Positions 1 to 9,583 of a stretch of 64,000 nucleotides of DNA are shown here, piece by piece. The position numbers and the translations under genes are program-made. Each line of letters starts with the position of its first letter. The stretch's first letter is position 1. Below the pieces are notes generated by a model. It was not told the DNA's origin and searched no databases. It was given only the letters and a program-made list of their open reading frames with translations. Origin of the DNA: Pseudomonas promysalinigenes (GTDB lineage: Bacteria; Pseudomonadota; Gammaproteobacteria; Pseudomonadales; Pseudomonadaceae); contig NZ_CP077094.1 in assembly GCF_014269025.2 (NCBI RefSeq), forward strand, positions 930,001 through 994,000. The letters run 5' to 3'.

Positions 1-2
1 AG

Positions 3-638
3 TGGGATGTAGCCGGCCTGGAAGCGTCGCTGGCCAGCGACTTCGCCATCAAACTGCCGATTCAGCAGTGGTTGGACGAGGACGATCGTCTCTACGAAGA
101 AACCCTGCGCGATAAGCTGCTGCACGAAATCACCACGGCGTACACCGAGAAGGAAGACCAGGCCGGCCTCGATGCCCTGCGTACCTTCGAGAAGCAGATC
201 CTGTTGCGTGTGCTCGACGATCTGTGGAAAGACCACCTGTCGACCATGGACCACCTGCGTCACGGTATTCACCTGCGTGGCTATGCCCAGAAGAACCCGA
301 AGCAAGAGTACAAGCGCGAGTCGTTTACCCTGTTCCAGGAACTGCTCGAGTCGATCAAGCGCGACACCATCCGTGTGCTGTCACATGTTCAGGTGCGCCG
401 CGAAGACCCTGTCGAAGAAGAGGCACGCCTGCGTCGCGAAGCCGAAGAACTGGCCAGCCGCATGCAGTTCCAGCACGCCGAGGCACCAGGCCTTGAAAAT
501 GATCAGTTGGCCGAGGAGGGCGCCGAGGTTGCGGTCGCTGCTGCCCCGGTGCGTAATGACCTCAAGCTGGGCCGCAACGAGCCGTGCTGGTGTGGTTCGG
601 GCAAGAAGTTCAAGCATTGCCATGGTCAGATCGAGTGA
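3..638 (+). CDS. secA: Preprotein translocase ATPase SecA, C-terminal part (5' end outside window)
   Basis: Only the last ~211 residues are present; the frame is open from base 3, so the gene is cut by the window edge, not broken. SecA is the cytoplasmic ATPase that drives proteins through SecYEG. The visible part covers the end of the helical scaffold/wing region ([35 protein letters not shown] are typical SecA motifs) followed by a variable acidic linker and the C-terminal zinc-binding SEC-C motif C-x-C-x8-C-H ([14 protein letters not shown]), which contacts SecB and phospholipid. It is followed at once by a strong terminator, and argJ starts 87 bases downstream, so the two are separate transcripts. 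Confidence 0.97.
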   Translation, partial: WDVAGLEASLASDFAIKLPIQQWLDEDDRLYEETLRDKLLHEITTAYTEKEDQAGLDALRTFEKQILLRVLDDLWKDHLSTMDHLRHGIHLRGYAQKNPKQEYKRESFTLFQELLESIKRDTIRVLSHVQVRREDPVEEEARLRREAEELASRMQFQHAEAPGLENDQLAEEGAEVAVAAAPVRNDLKLGRNEPCWCGSGKKFKHCHGQIE

Positions 639-669
639 CCTGACCTGATTGCTGTATCGTGACAACCCT

Positions 670-695
670 GGGGGCCGCATTGCGGCCCCCTTTTT
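670..695 (+). terminator. Intrinsic terminator of secA
   Basis: Perfect 9-bp stem GGGGGCCGC/GCGGCCCCC with a 3-nt loop (670-690), directly followed by five T. It is the best formed member of a family of nearly identical GC hairpins seen at several gene ends in this window. Confidence 0.92.
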
Positions 696-725
696 CCATA
701 TTCACCGTTTTCTAGGAGCGCTCTA

Positions 726-1943
726 ATGGCTGTTGGTCTTGGTCCCTTGCCCACCCTGCACCCGGTTCCGGGTTTTGAACTCGGCATCGCTTCTGCCGGC
801 ATCAAGCGCCCTGGGCGCAAGGATGTGGTGGTCATGCGCTGTGCCGAAGGCTCCAGCGTGGCTGGCGTGTTCACCCTCAACGCCTTCTGCGCCGCGCCGG
901 TGATCTTGTCCAAGCAACGCGTACAAGGCACTGTGCGCTACCTGCTGACCAACACCGGCAATGCCAACGCCGGTACCGGCGCACCGGGCCTGGCAGCTGC
1001 CGAGCGTACCTGTGCCAAGCTGGCCGAGCTGGCTGGGGTGCCGGCCGAATCGGTATTGCCATTCTCCACCGGCGTAATCGGTGAGCCATTGCCGGTCGAG
1101 AAGATCGAAGGCGCACTGCAGGCGGCCCTGAACGATCTGTCGGAGAACAACTGGGCAGAAGCCGCTACCGGCATCATGACCACCGATACCCTGCCCAAAG
1201 GGGCCAGTCGTCAATTCCAGCACGAGGGCGTTACCGTCACCGTCACCGGTATCAGCAAAGGCGCTGGCATGATCCGTCCGAACATGGCCACCATGCTCGG
1301 CTACATCGCTACTGACGCCAAGGTCGCTCCGGCGGTGCTCAAGGATTTGATGCTCGATGGTGCCAACAAGTCGTTCAACCGCATCACCATCGATGGCGAC
1401 ACCTCGACCAACGATTGCTGCATGCTGATCGCCACCGGCAAGGCCAACCTGCCGGAAGTCACCGAGGCCAGTGGTGCGTTGTTCGAAGCGCTGAAAAAGG
1501 CCGTGTTCGAAGTGTGCATGGAAGTGGCCCAGGCCATCGTGCGTGATGGCGAAGGCGCCACAAAGTTCGTCACCGTGCAGGTCAACGGTGGTGGCAACCA
1601 TCAGGAGTGCCTGGATGTCGGTTACGCGGTAGCGCATTCGCCGCTGATCAAGACCGCGCTGTTCGCCTCCGACCCTAACTGGGGCCGTATTCTGGCGGCG
1701 GTGGGCCGTGCTGGCGTGCCAGCGCTGGATGTCAGCCTGATCGACGTTTACCTGGGAGAGGTGTGCATCGCCAGCCAAGGCGGTCGTAGCCCGAGCTACA
1801 CCGAAGCGCAGGGCGCTGCTGTGATGGCCCAGGAAGAGATCACCATCCGTATCGAGTTGGGTCGCGGCCAGTGCAGCGAAACCATCTGGACGACCGACCT
1901 GTCCCACGAGTACGTGAAGATCAACGCCGAATACCGCACCTGA
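726..1943 (+). CDS. argJ: Bifunctional glutamate N-acetyltransferase / ornithine acetyltransferase ArgJ
   Basis: The 405-residue protein matches ArgJ along its whole length. ArgJ transfers acetyl from N-acetylornithine to glutamate (and, in bifunctional forms, from acetyl-CoA), closing the cyclic arginine pathway in the cytoplasm. The autoprocessing motif is visible as KGAGMI...[11 protein letters not shown], with cleavage expected between Ala188 and Thr189, Thr189 becoming the nucleophile of the beta chain. The C-terminus ends in the family-typical [13 protein letters not shown]. The ATG at 726 is preceded by TAGGAG at 712-717. It is probably monocistronic: terminator-like hairpins lie on both sides. 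Whether it is mono- or bifunctional cannot be read from the sequence alone. Confidence 0.97.
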   Translation: MAVGLGPLPTLHPVPGFELGIASAGIKRPGRKDVVVMRCAEGSSVAGVFTLNAFCAAPVILSKQRVQGTVRYLLTNTGNANAGTGAPGLAAAERTCAKLAELAGVPAESVLPFSTGVIGEPLPVEKIEGALQAALNDLSENNWAEAATGIMTTDTLPKGASRQFQHEGVTVTVTGISKGAGMIRPNMATMLGYIATDAKVAPAVLKDLMLDGANKSFNRITIDGDTSTNDCCMLIATGKANLPEVTEASGALFEALKKAVFEVCMEVAQAIVRDGEGATKFVTVQVNGGGNHQECLDVGYAVAHSPLIKTALFASDPNWGRILAAVGRAGVPALDVSLIDVYLGEVCIASQGGRSPSYTEAQGAAVMAQEEITIRIELGRGQCSETIWTTDLSHEYVKINAEYRT

Positions 1944-1950
1944 TCCACCT

Positions 1951-1969
1951 GGGGTCGCGTGGCGGCCCC
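1951..1969 (+). terminator. Hairpin after argJ
   Basis: Stem GGGGTCGC/GCGGCCCC (one G-U pair) with loop GTG, just after the argJ stop. There is no T tract, so termination may be partial and the downstream Nudix gene may receive read-through. Confidence 0.55.
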
Positions 1970-2016
1970 AACCCCCAAGCAATCGAGCCGGCATGCTGGC
2001 TGGCGGAGTGTGAAGG

Positions 2017-2961
2017 TTGAAACGAATTCATGTAGTAGCCGCGGTGATCCGCGGTGGTGACGGCCGCATCCTGATTGCGCGCCGCGCCGATTCTCAGCAC
2101 CAGGGAGGCCTTTGGGAGTTCCCTGGCGGCAAGGTGGAGCAGGGCGAAAGCGTCGAAGCGGCGTTGGCTCGTGAGCTGCGCGAAGAATTGGGCATCGAGG
2201 TTAGCCGCTCGCGCGCGTTGATCAAGGTCAGCCACGATTACCCGGATAAGCAGGTGCTGCTGGATGTCCGTGAGGTCGATGCGTTCACCGGTGAGCCCCA
2301 CGGCGCTGAAGGCCAACCTGTGGCCTGGGTTGCGCCACGGGACCTTCCTCAATACGCGTTTCCCGAGGCCAACAAGCCGATCGTCGCCGCTGCGCGCTTA
2401 CCGGACCAGTACCTGATTACCCCCGATGGCCTGGAGGTGCCGCAACTGCTCAAGGGTATCCAGAAGGCCGTGGCCAGTGGCATTGGCCTGATTCAGTTAC
2501 GCGCGCCAGACATGTACGACCCCAAGTACCGTGATGTAGCCGTGGACGCGGTCGGCCTTTGCGCCGGCAAGGCGCAACTGATGCTCAAAGGCCCGTTGGA
2601 GTGGCTCGGCGACTTTCCGTCAGCGGGCTGGCACCTGACTGCCGCGCAACTGCGCAAGTATGCAGCTAACGGCCGCCCGTTTCCCCAGGAGCGCTGGCTA
2701 GCCGCATCTTGCCACAGCGCCGAGGAGTTGGCCTTGGCTGCGCAGATGGGCGTGGATTTCGTTACGCTTTCACCGGTTCAGGCGACCCAGACTCATCCGC
2801 AGGCTGTGCCGCTGGGCTGGGATGAAGCACAGCGGTTGATTGCTGGCTTCAACCTGCCGGTTTACCTGCTGGGCGGCGTTGGTCCGGCGCAGCGAGACCA
2901 GGCGTGGGAGGTTGGCGCACAGGGTGTGGCGGGAATCCGCGCCTTCTGGCCAGACGCTTGA
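2017..2961 (+). CDS. Nudix (MutT-like) hydrolase fused to a thiamine-phosphate-synthase-like domain
   Basis: A 314-residue two-domain protein. Residues ~1-130 are a MutT-type Nudix domain (8-oxo-dGTP or other nucleotide cleanup) with a complete Nudix box: G38-x5-E44-x7-R52-E-L-R-E-E-L-G59-I. Residues ~135-310 resemble ThiE/TenI (TIM barrel: GIGLIQLRAPDMYD..., VTLSPVQATQTHP, YLLGGVGPAQRD). The ThiE part looks degenerate: the usual GVHLGQxD strand reads GWHLTAAQL, so it may no longer make thiamine phosphate. This fusion is common in gammaproteobacteria. The start is a TTG with GGAG 9 nt upstream; no ATG near the conserved N-terminus is available. The gene faces the adenosyltransferase gene. Confidence 0.9.
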   Translation: MKRIHVVAAVIRGGDGRILIARRADSQHQGGLWEFPGGKVEQGESVEAALARELREELGIEVSRSRALIKVSHDYPDKQVLLDVREVDAFTGEPHGAEGQPVAWVAPRDLPQYAFPEANKPIVAAARLPDQYLITPDGLEVPQLLKGIQKAVASGIGLIQLRAPDMYDPKYRDVAVDAVGLCAGKAQLMLKGPLEWLGDFPSAGWHLTAAQLRKYAANGRPFPQERWLAASCHSAEELALAAQMGVDFVTLSPVQATQTHPQAVPLGWDEAQRLIAGFNLPVYLLGGVGPAQRDQAWEVGAQGVAGIRAFWPDA

Positions 2962-2967
2962 GTATTC

Positions 2968-2986
2968 GGGGCCGCGCAGCGGCCCC
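2968..2986. terminator. Hairpin between convergent genes
   Basis: Perfect stem GGGGCCGC/GCGGCCCC, loop GCA, in the 32-bp gap between the Nudix fusion (+) and the adenosyltransferase (-). No T tract on either side; probably a weak bidirectional stop or RNA 3'-end protector. Confidence 0.5.
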
Positions 2987-2993
2987 AGTCATC

Positions 2994-3560
2994 TCAGCCT
3001 TGAGGCTTTGCTGCAGGCTGCCACAGGACTTCGGCAATGCCTTGGCGCCGCCCGATGATCCGTGCTGCCACGAACAGCAGATCGGACAGCCTGTTGATGT
3101 AAGCCAAACCCACCCCCTGCAATGGCTCCAGCGCATTCAATTGCTGGCAGCGCCGCTCCGCACTGCGCGCCAGGCTGCGGCACACGTGGGCCTGTGCCAC
3201 CAGCGCCGAACCGCTGGGGAGTATGAAGTTCTTCAGGGGCCCCAACTCTTCGTTCCACACATCGATCGCCGCCTCCAGTCGTTCGACCTCAGCCTGGTCG
3301 AGGGCCTGATAGCTGGGCATCGCCAACTCGCCCCCCAGGTCGAACAGGCGGTGCTGGCAAGGCGCCAGGACAGCGCTGAGTTCTTCAAGCCCCTGCTCGG
3401 CAAGCCCGGCCAGTAATAGCCCAAGCTGGCTGTTGAGGCTGTCCACCTCACCAATCGCTTCGACCCTTGGGTGGTCCTTGGGTACGCGCCGGCCGTCACC
3501 CAGGCCGGTTTCGCCTTGGTCGCCAGTACGGGTATAGATCTTCGACAGGCGATAGCCCAT
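2994..3560 (-). CDS. Cob(I)alamin adenosyltransferase, PduO type
   Basis: The 188-residue protein carries the PduO-type ATP:corrinoid adenosyltransferase signature: N-terminal KIYTRTGDQGETGLGDGRRV binds ATP, followed by EAIGEVDSLNSQLG and the C-terminal helix region RRCQQLNALEPL...YINRLSDLLFVAARI. It adenosylates cob(I)alamin to coenzyme B12 in the cytoplasm. The ATG at 3560 lies one base after the TGA of the upstream sensor kinase, so translation is probably coupled; a longer frame extending to 3899 overlaps the kinase gene and is not used. The partner is not functionally obvious: sensor kinase and adenosyltransferase share a transcript by position only. Confidence 0.93.
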   Translation of the reverse strand: MGYRLSKIYTRTGDQGETGLGDGRRVPKDHPRVEAIGEVDSLNSQLGLLLAGLAEQGLEELSAVLAPCQHRLFDLGGELAMPSYQALDQAEVERLEAAIDVWNEELGPLKNFILPSGSALVAQAHVCRSLARSAERRCQQLNALEPLQGVGLAYINRLSDLLFVAARIIGRRQGIAEVLWQPAAKPQG

Positions 3561-3561
3561 G

Positions 3562-5592
3562 TCATGCCTCCGTGTCGTTCGGCGCCGCCGATGAGGGCTG
3601 GCCGAGGGGCAGGCGCAGGGTGAAACAGGTGCCCTGGCCGGGCGAGGAATGCACTTCCATCTGCCCCTTGTGGTTGTTGGTAATGATGAAATAAGAAACC
3701 GATAGGCCAAGCCCGGTCCCCTGGCCGATTTCCTTGGTGGTGAAAAATGGCTCGAAGGTGCGTTTACGCACGGTTTCAGGCATGCCGACGCCGTTGTCCT
3801 CGACCTGAATCTCGGCCCAGGGTGGATTGAGCCGAGTACGCAAGGTGATACGCCCTGGCTCGCATGGCTGAGGGCGCTGATGGATGGCCTGGGCAGCATT
3901 CTTGAGCAGGTTCAACAGCACCTGCTCCAGCTCGTTGGCCGTGCATGGCACCGGGCCCAGATTGGGGTCGAACTGGCGGACGATGGCCTGGCCCTTGAAA
4001 TCGAAGCCAATGGTCAGGTCGAAGTCGTTGCTGGCGATTTCCACTGCCTGGTCGATCAGCGCGGGTAGCTCGCATGGCACCAGTTGGCGGTTGCTGCGGC
4101 GGCTGAAACTGAGCATGTGGGTCACTATCTTCGCCGCGCGCGCCCCGGCCTGTTGGATGCCGTCTAGCAGTTGCGGCACTTCGCGGTGCTCCAGGTAGCG
4201 GTTGACGCTCGGCAAATCGATGCCCAGCTCGCTGGCCTGCTCTTGGTTGCGCGGCAGCTCGGGTGACAGGCGCCGGCGAATGTTTTGCACGTTGTGCAGG
4301 ATGGCGCCGAGCGGGTTGTTGATTTCGTGCGCCATACCGGCGGCCAGGCCGCCGACCGAGAGCATTTTTTCCGACTGGACCATCATCTCTTCCAGCGACA
4401 GGCGCTGGGTGATGTCGTCGATGCGGATAACCACGCCACGGCCGCCGCCGCCCATCAGTGGGTAGAAGGTCAAGGCGTAGTGGCGCAGGTCGTCGTCCTT
4501 GGGCCAAGTGACCCGCTCGATTTTCGCTACCCGGTGCTTCTCGACGCTTTCCTTGAGCTGGGGCAGGAACGGCTTGAGCGGCTCGAACGCGATGAAGATC
4601 GGCTGGTTCAGCGCCTGGTCCAGGGGAGTGCCGGAAAGCACCGTGGCTTCGTGGTTCCATTGGGTGACGTAGAGCTGTTCGTCGAGCGCGATCAGGGCCG
4701 AAGGCATGGAGTCGATGATGCTGTTGAGGTAGTTCTGAAACCCCGTGAGCTTCTTCTCGATCTTGCTGCGTACCTGAACTTCCAGCTCCAGCTTGCGGTT
4801 GGTATGGCGGGTTTCTTCGGCCAGGCCCTGGGCCTGATCATAGGCGGTTTGGAACTCGTCGCGGGTGCGCTTGAGCTGCTGCTCGCGTGCTTCGATGCGT
4901 GAGAGCATGGTGTTGAACGCATCGGCCAGGCTGCCGATTTCATCGTCATTGCCGCGCTTGGCACGCAGGGCATAGCTTTCCTCGCGGGTGACTTGGCGGC
5001 TCAGTTCCTCGAGTTGGTTGATCGGCTGGGTGATCAGCCGTTTTATCTGCCGGGCAATGACCAGCCACAGTAAAATGCTGAACACCAGTATCGCAAGGCT
5101 CGCGCTGAGGGTGCCGGTGTAGAACGCGGTGGGCAGTTCACTGCTGGCGACCAGCAACAGGTGTGCCGGTGGGCTGGCATCGCGCGGAATGCGGATCAAC
5201 TGGGTGCTGCGAAACTCCATCAGGCGCCAACCGTCGATGTTGCGGTAGCGCTTGGGCAGGACCATGGGCTCGCCGTGCTGCAGCTGCGCCAGCATCTTGC
5301 CGTCACCGCCGTAAAGCGCGGCGGCGCGTAGCGGGGTATAGCTGTCCAGCTCTTTGAGCAAAGCAGTGGCGGTTTCGCTCGAGTCGGCAGCGCGGGCAGA
5401 GAGCTGCGGGTTGGCGACAAGCTTGCCGATGGTCTGCAACGCCTGCGGCGCCATGCTGTCCTGGGTGATCCAGTACGCGGCGCTGATGAAGGCCAGATTG
5501 GCCACCAGCAGGATAGTCACCAGCAGTACCAGTAGGGCCGCCAGCAGTTTTTGCCCGACCGGGAGGTTTTCCAGGCGTTGGCGCAGGCTCAT
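3562..5592 (-). CDS. Membrane PAS-containing sensor histidine kinase (orphan)
   Basis: About 676 residues from the ATG at 5592. Order: first membrane helix (~residues 16-40), periplasmic sensor region (~41-160), second helix (~163-185), HAMP, a coiled-coil linker, a PAS domain (~290-400), HisKA with phospho-acceptor in [14 protein letters not shown], and HATPase_c with N box ([12 protein letters not shown]), DNGVGMP and [11 protein letters not shown]. It should autophosphorylate and pass phosphate to a response regulator, but none is encoded next to it; in P. aeruginosa (from memory) the equivalent locus has a regulator gene between panE and yajQ, missing here. Start is uncertain: a GTG at 5625 overlaps the panE stop as GTGA and would add 11 residues; neither start has a strong ribosome site. 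Function unknown. Confidence 0.9.
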   Translation of the reverse strand: MSLRQRLENLPVGQKLLAALLVLLVTILLVANLAFISAAYWITQDSMAPQALQTIGKLVANPQLSARAADSSETATALLKELDSYTPLRAAALYGGDGKMLAQLQHGEPMVLPKRYRNIDGWRLMEFRSTQLIRIPRDASPPAHLLLVASSELPTAFYTGTLSASLAILVFSILLWLVIARQIKRLITQPINQLEELSRQVTREESYALRAKRGNDDEIGSLADAFNTMLSRIEAREQQLKRTRDEFQTAYDQAQGLAEETRHTNRKLELEVQVRSKIEKKLTGFQNYLNSIIDSMPSALIALDEQLYVTQWNHEATVLSGTPLDQALNQPIFIAFEPLKPFLPQLKESVEKHRVAKIERVTWPKDDDLRHYALTFYPLMGGGGRGVVIRIDDITQRLSLEEMMVQSEKMLSVGGLAAGMAHEINNPLGAILHNVQNIRRRLSPELPRNQEQASELGIDLPSVNRYLEHREVPQLLDGIQQAGARAAKIVTHMLSFSRRSNRQLVPCELPALIDQAVEIASNDFDLTIGFDFKGQAIVRQFDPNLGPVPCTANELEQVLLNLLKNAAQAIHQRPQPCEPGRITLRTRLNPPWAEIQVEDNGVGMPETVRKRTFEPFFTTKEIGQGTGLGLSVSYFIITNNHKGQMEVHSSPGQGTCFTLRLPLGQPSSAAPNDTEA

Positions 5593-5621
5593 GGGTAAGG
5601 CAATGTCCCTATGGGTTGAGA

Positions 5622-6626
<1,005 letters not shown>

Positions 6627-6641
6627 TTATGGAGACAACCC

Positions 6642-7127
6642 ATGCCTTCGTTCGACGTGGTATCGGAACTGGACAAGCACGAAGTGCAGAACGCCGTCGA
6701 TAACGCTATCAAGGACCTCGACCGCCGCTATGACCTCAAAGGCAAGGGCAGCTTCGAGTTCAAGGACAAGGAACAGACCGTCGTACTGACCGCCGAGGAA
6801 GAGTTCCAACTCGAAGCCATGTTGGAAATCCTGCGCCTGGCGCTGGTCAAGCGCAAGATCGACGTGAAGTGCCTGGAAACCAAAGACCCATATGCCTCGG
6901 GCAAGGAAAAGAAACAGGAAGCGAAGTTCCGCGAAGGCATCGACAAGGACCTGGCCAAGAAGATCGTCGCCACCATCAAGGACGGCAAGCTCAAGGTCCA
7001 GGCCGCCATCCAGGGCGAGCAGGTGCGCGTCACCGGCAAGAAGCGTGATGACCTGCAGGAAGCCATTGCCCTGCTGCGTACCAAGGAATTCGACATGCCG
7101 TTGCAGTTCAACAACTTCCGCGATTGA
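6642..7127 (+). CDS. yajQ: YajQ family nucleotide-binding protein (DUF520)
   Basis: 161 residues, the usual YajQ length, starting [21 protein letters not shown], with the family's two ferredoxin-like folds and the conserved C-terminus [19 protein letters not shown]. YajQ proteins bind nucleotides; in Xanthomonas and Pseudomonas members were reported to be cyclic-di-GMP receptors affecting transcription, and in P. syringae/P. fluorescens a homologue is linked to phage phi6 transcription. Start chosen at the ATG preceded by GGAGACAACCC (GGAG 8 nt upstream). Monogenic, followed by hairpins. Confidence 0.95.
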   Translation: MPSFDVVSELDKHEVQNAVDNAIKDLDRRYDLKGKGSFEFKDKEQTVVLTAEEEFQLEAMLEILRLALVKRKIDVKCLETKDPYASGKEKKQEAKFREGIDKDLAKKIVATIKDGKLKVQAAIQGEQVRVTGKKRDDLQEAIALLRTKEFDMPLQFNNFRD

Positions 7128-7140
7128 TCGCGGCACCTGA

Positions 7141-7198
7141 AACCCTGATGGCGCAGCGTTGTCCATCGGGGTTCACGGCGGCTGCGACTTCAGCCGCC
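7141..7198 (+). terminator. Two consecutive hairpins after yajQ
   Basis: An 11-bp stem with one G-U pair (7141-7151 with 7163-7173) and a perfect 8-bp stem GGCGGCTG/CAGCCGCC (7177-7184 with 7191-7198). Neither has a clear T tract. They separate yajQ from the MscS gene. Confidence 0.5.
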
Positions 7199-7239
7199 CG
7201 CTTTACTGTGTACGTGCCGTTTGGCATCAGGAGATGAAT

Positions 7240-8082
7240 ATGGATTTGAACGCCGAAGTTGACCATCTGGTACGCCAGACTCAGACCTGGGTGCCCTTGC
7301 TCATGGAATATGGCAGCCGCCTGCTGCTGGCACTGCTGACCCTGGCGGTCGGCTGGTGGATCATCAACAAGGTCAGCGCACGCCTGGGCAAATTGGTCGG
7401 CTTGCGTAATGCTGACCTCGCCTTGCAAGGCTTCATCAGCACCTTGTCGAACATCGTGCTCAAGATACTGCTGTTCGTCAGCGTGGCGTCGATGATCGGC
7501 ATCGAAACCACCTCGTTCGTTGCCGCCATCGGTGCCGCTGGCCTGGCGATCGGCCTGGCCTTGCAGGGCAGCCTCGCGAACTTCGCAGGTGGCGTGCTGA
7601 TCCTGATGTTCCGCCCGTTCCGCATCGGCGACTGGATCGAAGCGCAAGGCGTGGCGGGTACGGTCGACAGCATCCAGATCTTCCACACTGTGCTGCGCAC
7701 CGGTGACAACAAGACGGTGATCATGCCCAACGGTTCGCTGTCCAACGGCATCATTACCAACACCAACCGCCAGCCCACGCGCAAGGTGGTGTTCGATGTG
7801 GGCGTGGACTACGAGGCCGACCTGCAAAAGGCCCGCAACGTGCTGTTGGAGCTGGCGCAGGACCCTCGTGTGCTGGCAGAACCTGCGCCTCAGGCAGTCG
7901 TCTCGACCTTGGGTGACAGTTCGATCACCGTTTCCCTGCGCCTGTGGACCAAAACCTCCGACTACTGGGACGTGATGTTCATGCTCAACGAACAGGCCCG
8001 TGACCGGTTGAAGGCCGAAGGCATCGATATCCCGTTCCCGCAGCGAGTGATTCGTGTCGTGCAGGAGACTGCCGCACAGTGA
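7240..8082 (+). CDS. mscS: Small-conductance mechanosensitive channel, MscS family
   Basis: 280 residues, the size of E. coli MscS. Three membrane helices (about residues 25-45, 65-85 and 93-113), the pore helix being AAGLAIGLALQGSLANFAGGVLIL with its Gly/Ala packing pattern, then the cytoplasmic beta domain (FRPFRIGDWIEAQG) and the C-terminal vestibule. It releases solutes from the cytoplasm on hypo-osmotic shock. Start: two ATGs in frame, 7234 and 7240; AGGAG at 7229-7233 is directly adjacent to the first but 6 nt from the second, so 7240 is preferred. Followed by a terminator. Confidence 0.94.
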   Translation: MDLNAEVDHLVRQTQTWVPLLMEYGSRLLLALLTLAVGWWIINKVSARLGKLVGLRNADLALQGFISTLSNIVLKILLFVSVASMIGIETTSFVAAIGAAGLAIGLALQGSLANFAGGVLILMFRPFRIGDWIEAQGVAGTVDSIQIFHTVLRTGDNKTVIMPNGSLSNGIITNTNRQPTRKVVFDVGVDYEADLQKARNVLLELAQDPRVLAEPAPQAVVSTLGDSSITVSLRLWTKTSDYWDVMFMLNEQARDRLKAEGIDIPFPQRVIRVVQETAAQ

Positions 8083-8089
8083 CGCTAAG

Positions 8090-8121
8090 CCGGGGGTCGC
8101 AGCAGCGGCCCTCGGTGTTTT
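8090..8121 (+). terminator. Intrinsic terminator of mscS
   Basis: An 11-bp stem (8090-8100 with 8105-8115, two G-U pairs) followed by TGTTTT. Confidence 0.75.
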
Positions 8122-8207
8122 CACCCCCTCCTTACACTTGTTCACAGCATGTGTTGGCCTTTTCTGGCATATAGCCTGACCCCTCTTGCCTGTTCCGATA
8201 CACCATC

Positions 8208-9452
8208 ATGAAACCACTGCTCTACATCACGCCACTGCGGGCCTTGCTGTTCGGGCTGACCCTGGCGCTGTTCGAATTGCTCACCTACCTGGCCAGCGAT
8301 GCCGTGATGCCGGCAATGCCGGTGGTGGTCGAGCACCTCAATGCCAGCCCCGAATACATCCCCCATGCGCTCAACCTGTATCTGCTCGGTGGCGTTGTAT
8401 TGCAATGGCTGATTGGCCCGCTGGCCGACCGCTACGGCCGCCGCCCGCTGTTGCTGGCTGGCTGCGCATCATTCGGTTTTGCTTGCCTGGCCACCTACTG
8501 GGTGGACGATATCGGCCTGTTCAATCTGCTGCGCCTGCTGCAGGGCATCGGCCTGGGCTTTGTGGTAACCGTCAGCTACCCGGCGCTCAACGAGTCGTTC
8601 AGTGAAGCGGATGCGGTGCGCATGATGGCGCTGCTGGCCAATATCGCTTTGCTTTCGCCACTGCTCGGTCCACTGGTCGGCACCCTCATGCTGCAGTGGC
8701 TGGACTGGCGTTGGCTGTTCGTAGCCTTCGCCATGGGGGCCGTTGTGTGCTGGCTGCTACTGTACCGGCTGATGCCGGAAACCCTGGGTGTAGAGCGCCG
8801 CGACGGTTCGCGGCTGGCCTTTACGCCGATTCACCTGCTGCCGTTGCTTGCCGGTTACGGGCAGTTGCTGGGCAACCGCAAGTTCGTCGCAGGCAGTGCC
8901 GCGCTGGGGCTGGTGGGGCTGCCGCTGATTGGCTGGATCGGCCTGTCACCGGTGTTGCTGATCCATGACGAAGGGCTGAGCACCATGGCCTACGCACTCT
9001 GGCAATTGCCGGTTTTCGGCGGGTTGATCCTGGGTAATTTGATCATCAACCGCATCGCCGACCAATACCCGTTGGCAAGCCTTGTACGCGGGGCGCTGGC
9101 GCCCTATCTGGCCGGCCTGTGTGTAATGGTGCTGGCGACCTGGTTGTGGCCGACGGTCACCAGCGTGGTTGCCGGCATGTCGCTGTATGCGTTGGGGCTG
9201 GGTGTGGCCAACGCTGTTCTGTATCGCATGACGCTGTTCGCCAGCGAACAGAGCAAAGGGTTGGTATCGGCGATGTTGGGCATGATCACCATCGCCTTGC
9301 TGGGGCTTGGTGGCGCGTTGCTGGCGATGATTGGGGCGGGAGCGAGCCTGTTGCACTTTGCCCTGGCCGCTGGCCTGGCAGGGGCCCTGGCACTGTGGCC
9401 GCTTTGGTTCGTGGTGGGTGGGCGGCCTGGGGAAGGGGCGGTCGCTCAATAG
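8208..9452 (+). CDS. MdfA-like multidrug/proton antiporter (MFS)
   Basis: 414 residues with about 12 membrane helices. The N-terminal third aligns by eye with E. coli MdfA: the acidic pair needed for drug and proton coupling is kept as Glu23 and Asp31 in FELLTYLASD (MdfA Glu26 and Asp34), motif A is GPLADRYGRRP, and motif B arginine is in LLRLLQGIG; YALGLGVANA and LTLFASEQSKGLVSAMLGM match the MdfA C-half. It should export lipophilic cations and other drugs from the inner membrane in exchange for protons. No regulator is adjacent. The ribosome site before the ATG at 8208 is weak. Confidence 0.87.
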   Translation: MKPLLYITPLRALLFGLTLALFELLTYLASDAVMPAMPVVVEHLNASPEYIPHALNLYLLGGVVLQWLIGPLADRYGRRPLLLAGCASFGFACLATYWVDDIGLFNLLRLLQGIGLGFVVTVSYPALNESFSEADAVRMMALLANIALLSPLLGPLVGTLMLQWLDWRWLFVAFAMGAVVCWLLLYRLMPETLGVERRDGSRLAFTPIHLLPLLAGYGQLLGNRKFVAGSAALGLVGLPLIGWIGLSPVLLIHDEGLSTMAYALWQLPVFGGLILGNLIINRIADQYPLASLVRGALAPYLAGLCVMVLATWLWPTVTSVVAGMSLYALGLGVANAVLYRMTLFASEQSKGLVSAMLGMITIALLGLGGALLAMIGAGASLLHFALAAGLAGALALWPLWFVVGGRPGEGAVAQ

Positions 9453-9467
9453 TCTTGGCTGCCTAGG

Positions 9468-9561
9468 CCGGCTTCTTCGCGGTTGAACCCGCTTCTACAG
9501 GCAATGCACAGTGTCTAACGCTTGTGCATTGGCGGTAGAAGTGGGCTTTGCGGCGAAGAGG
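9468..9561. repeat. Nested inverted pair of REP-like elements
   Basis: A REP-like unit with the P. putida pattern (CTTCTTCGCGG...CCCGCTTCTACAGG) at 9468-9501 is followed by an inverted, diverged copy at 9533-9561. Between them lies a perfect 9-bp inverted repeat CAATGCACA/TGTGCATTG (9502-9510 with 9523-9531), so the whole element can fold as one long hairpin. It sits between convergent transporter genes and may act as their bidirectional terminator. Confidence 0.75.
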
Positions 9562-9583
9562 CGTGACCGCCTGCGAAAAGCGA

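Noticed and set aside
723..1994. Long open frame antisense to argJ
   Set aside because: Explained by GC-biased third codon positions of argJ; its product has no recognisable domain and a skewed composition.
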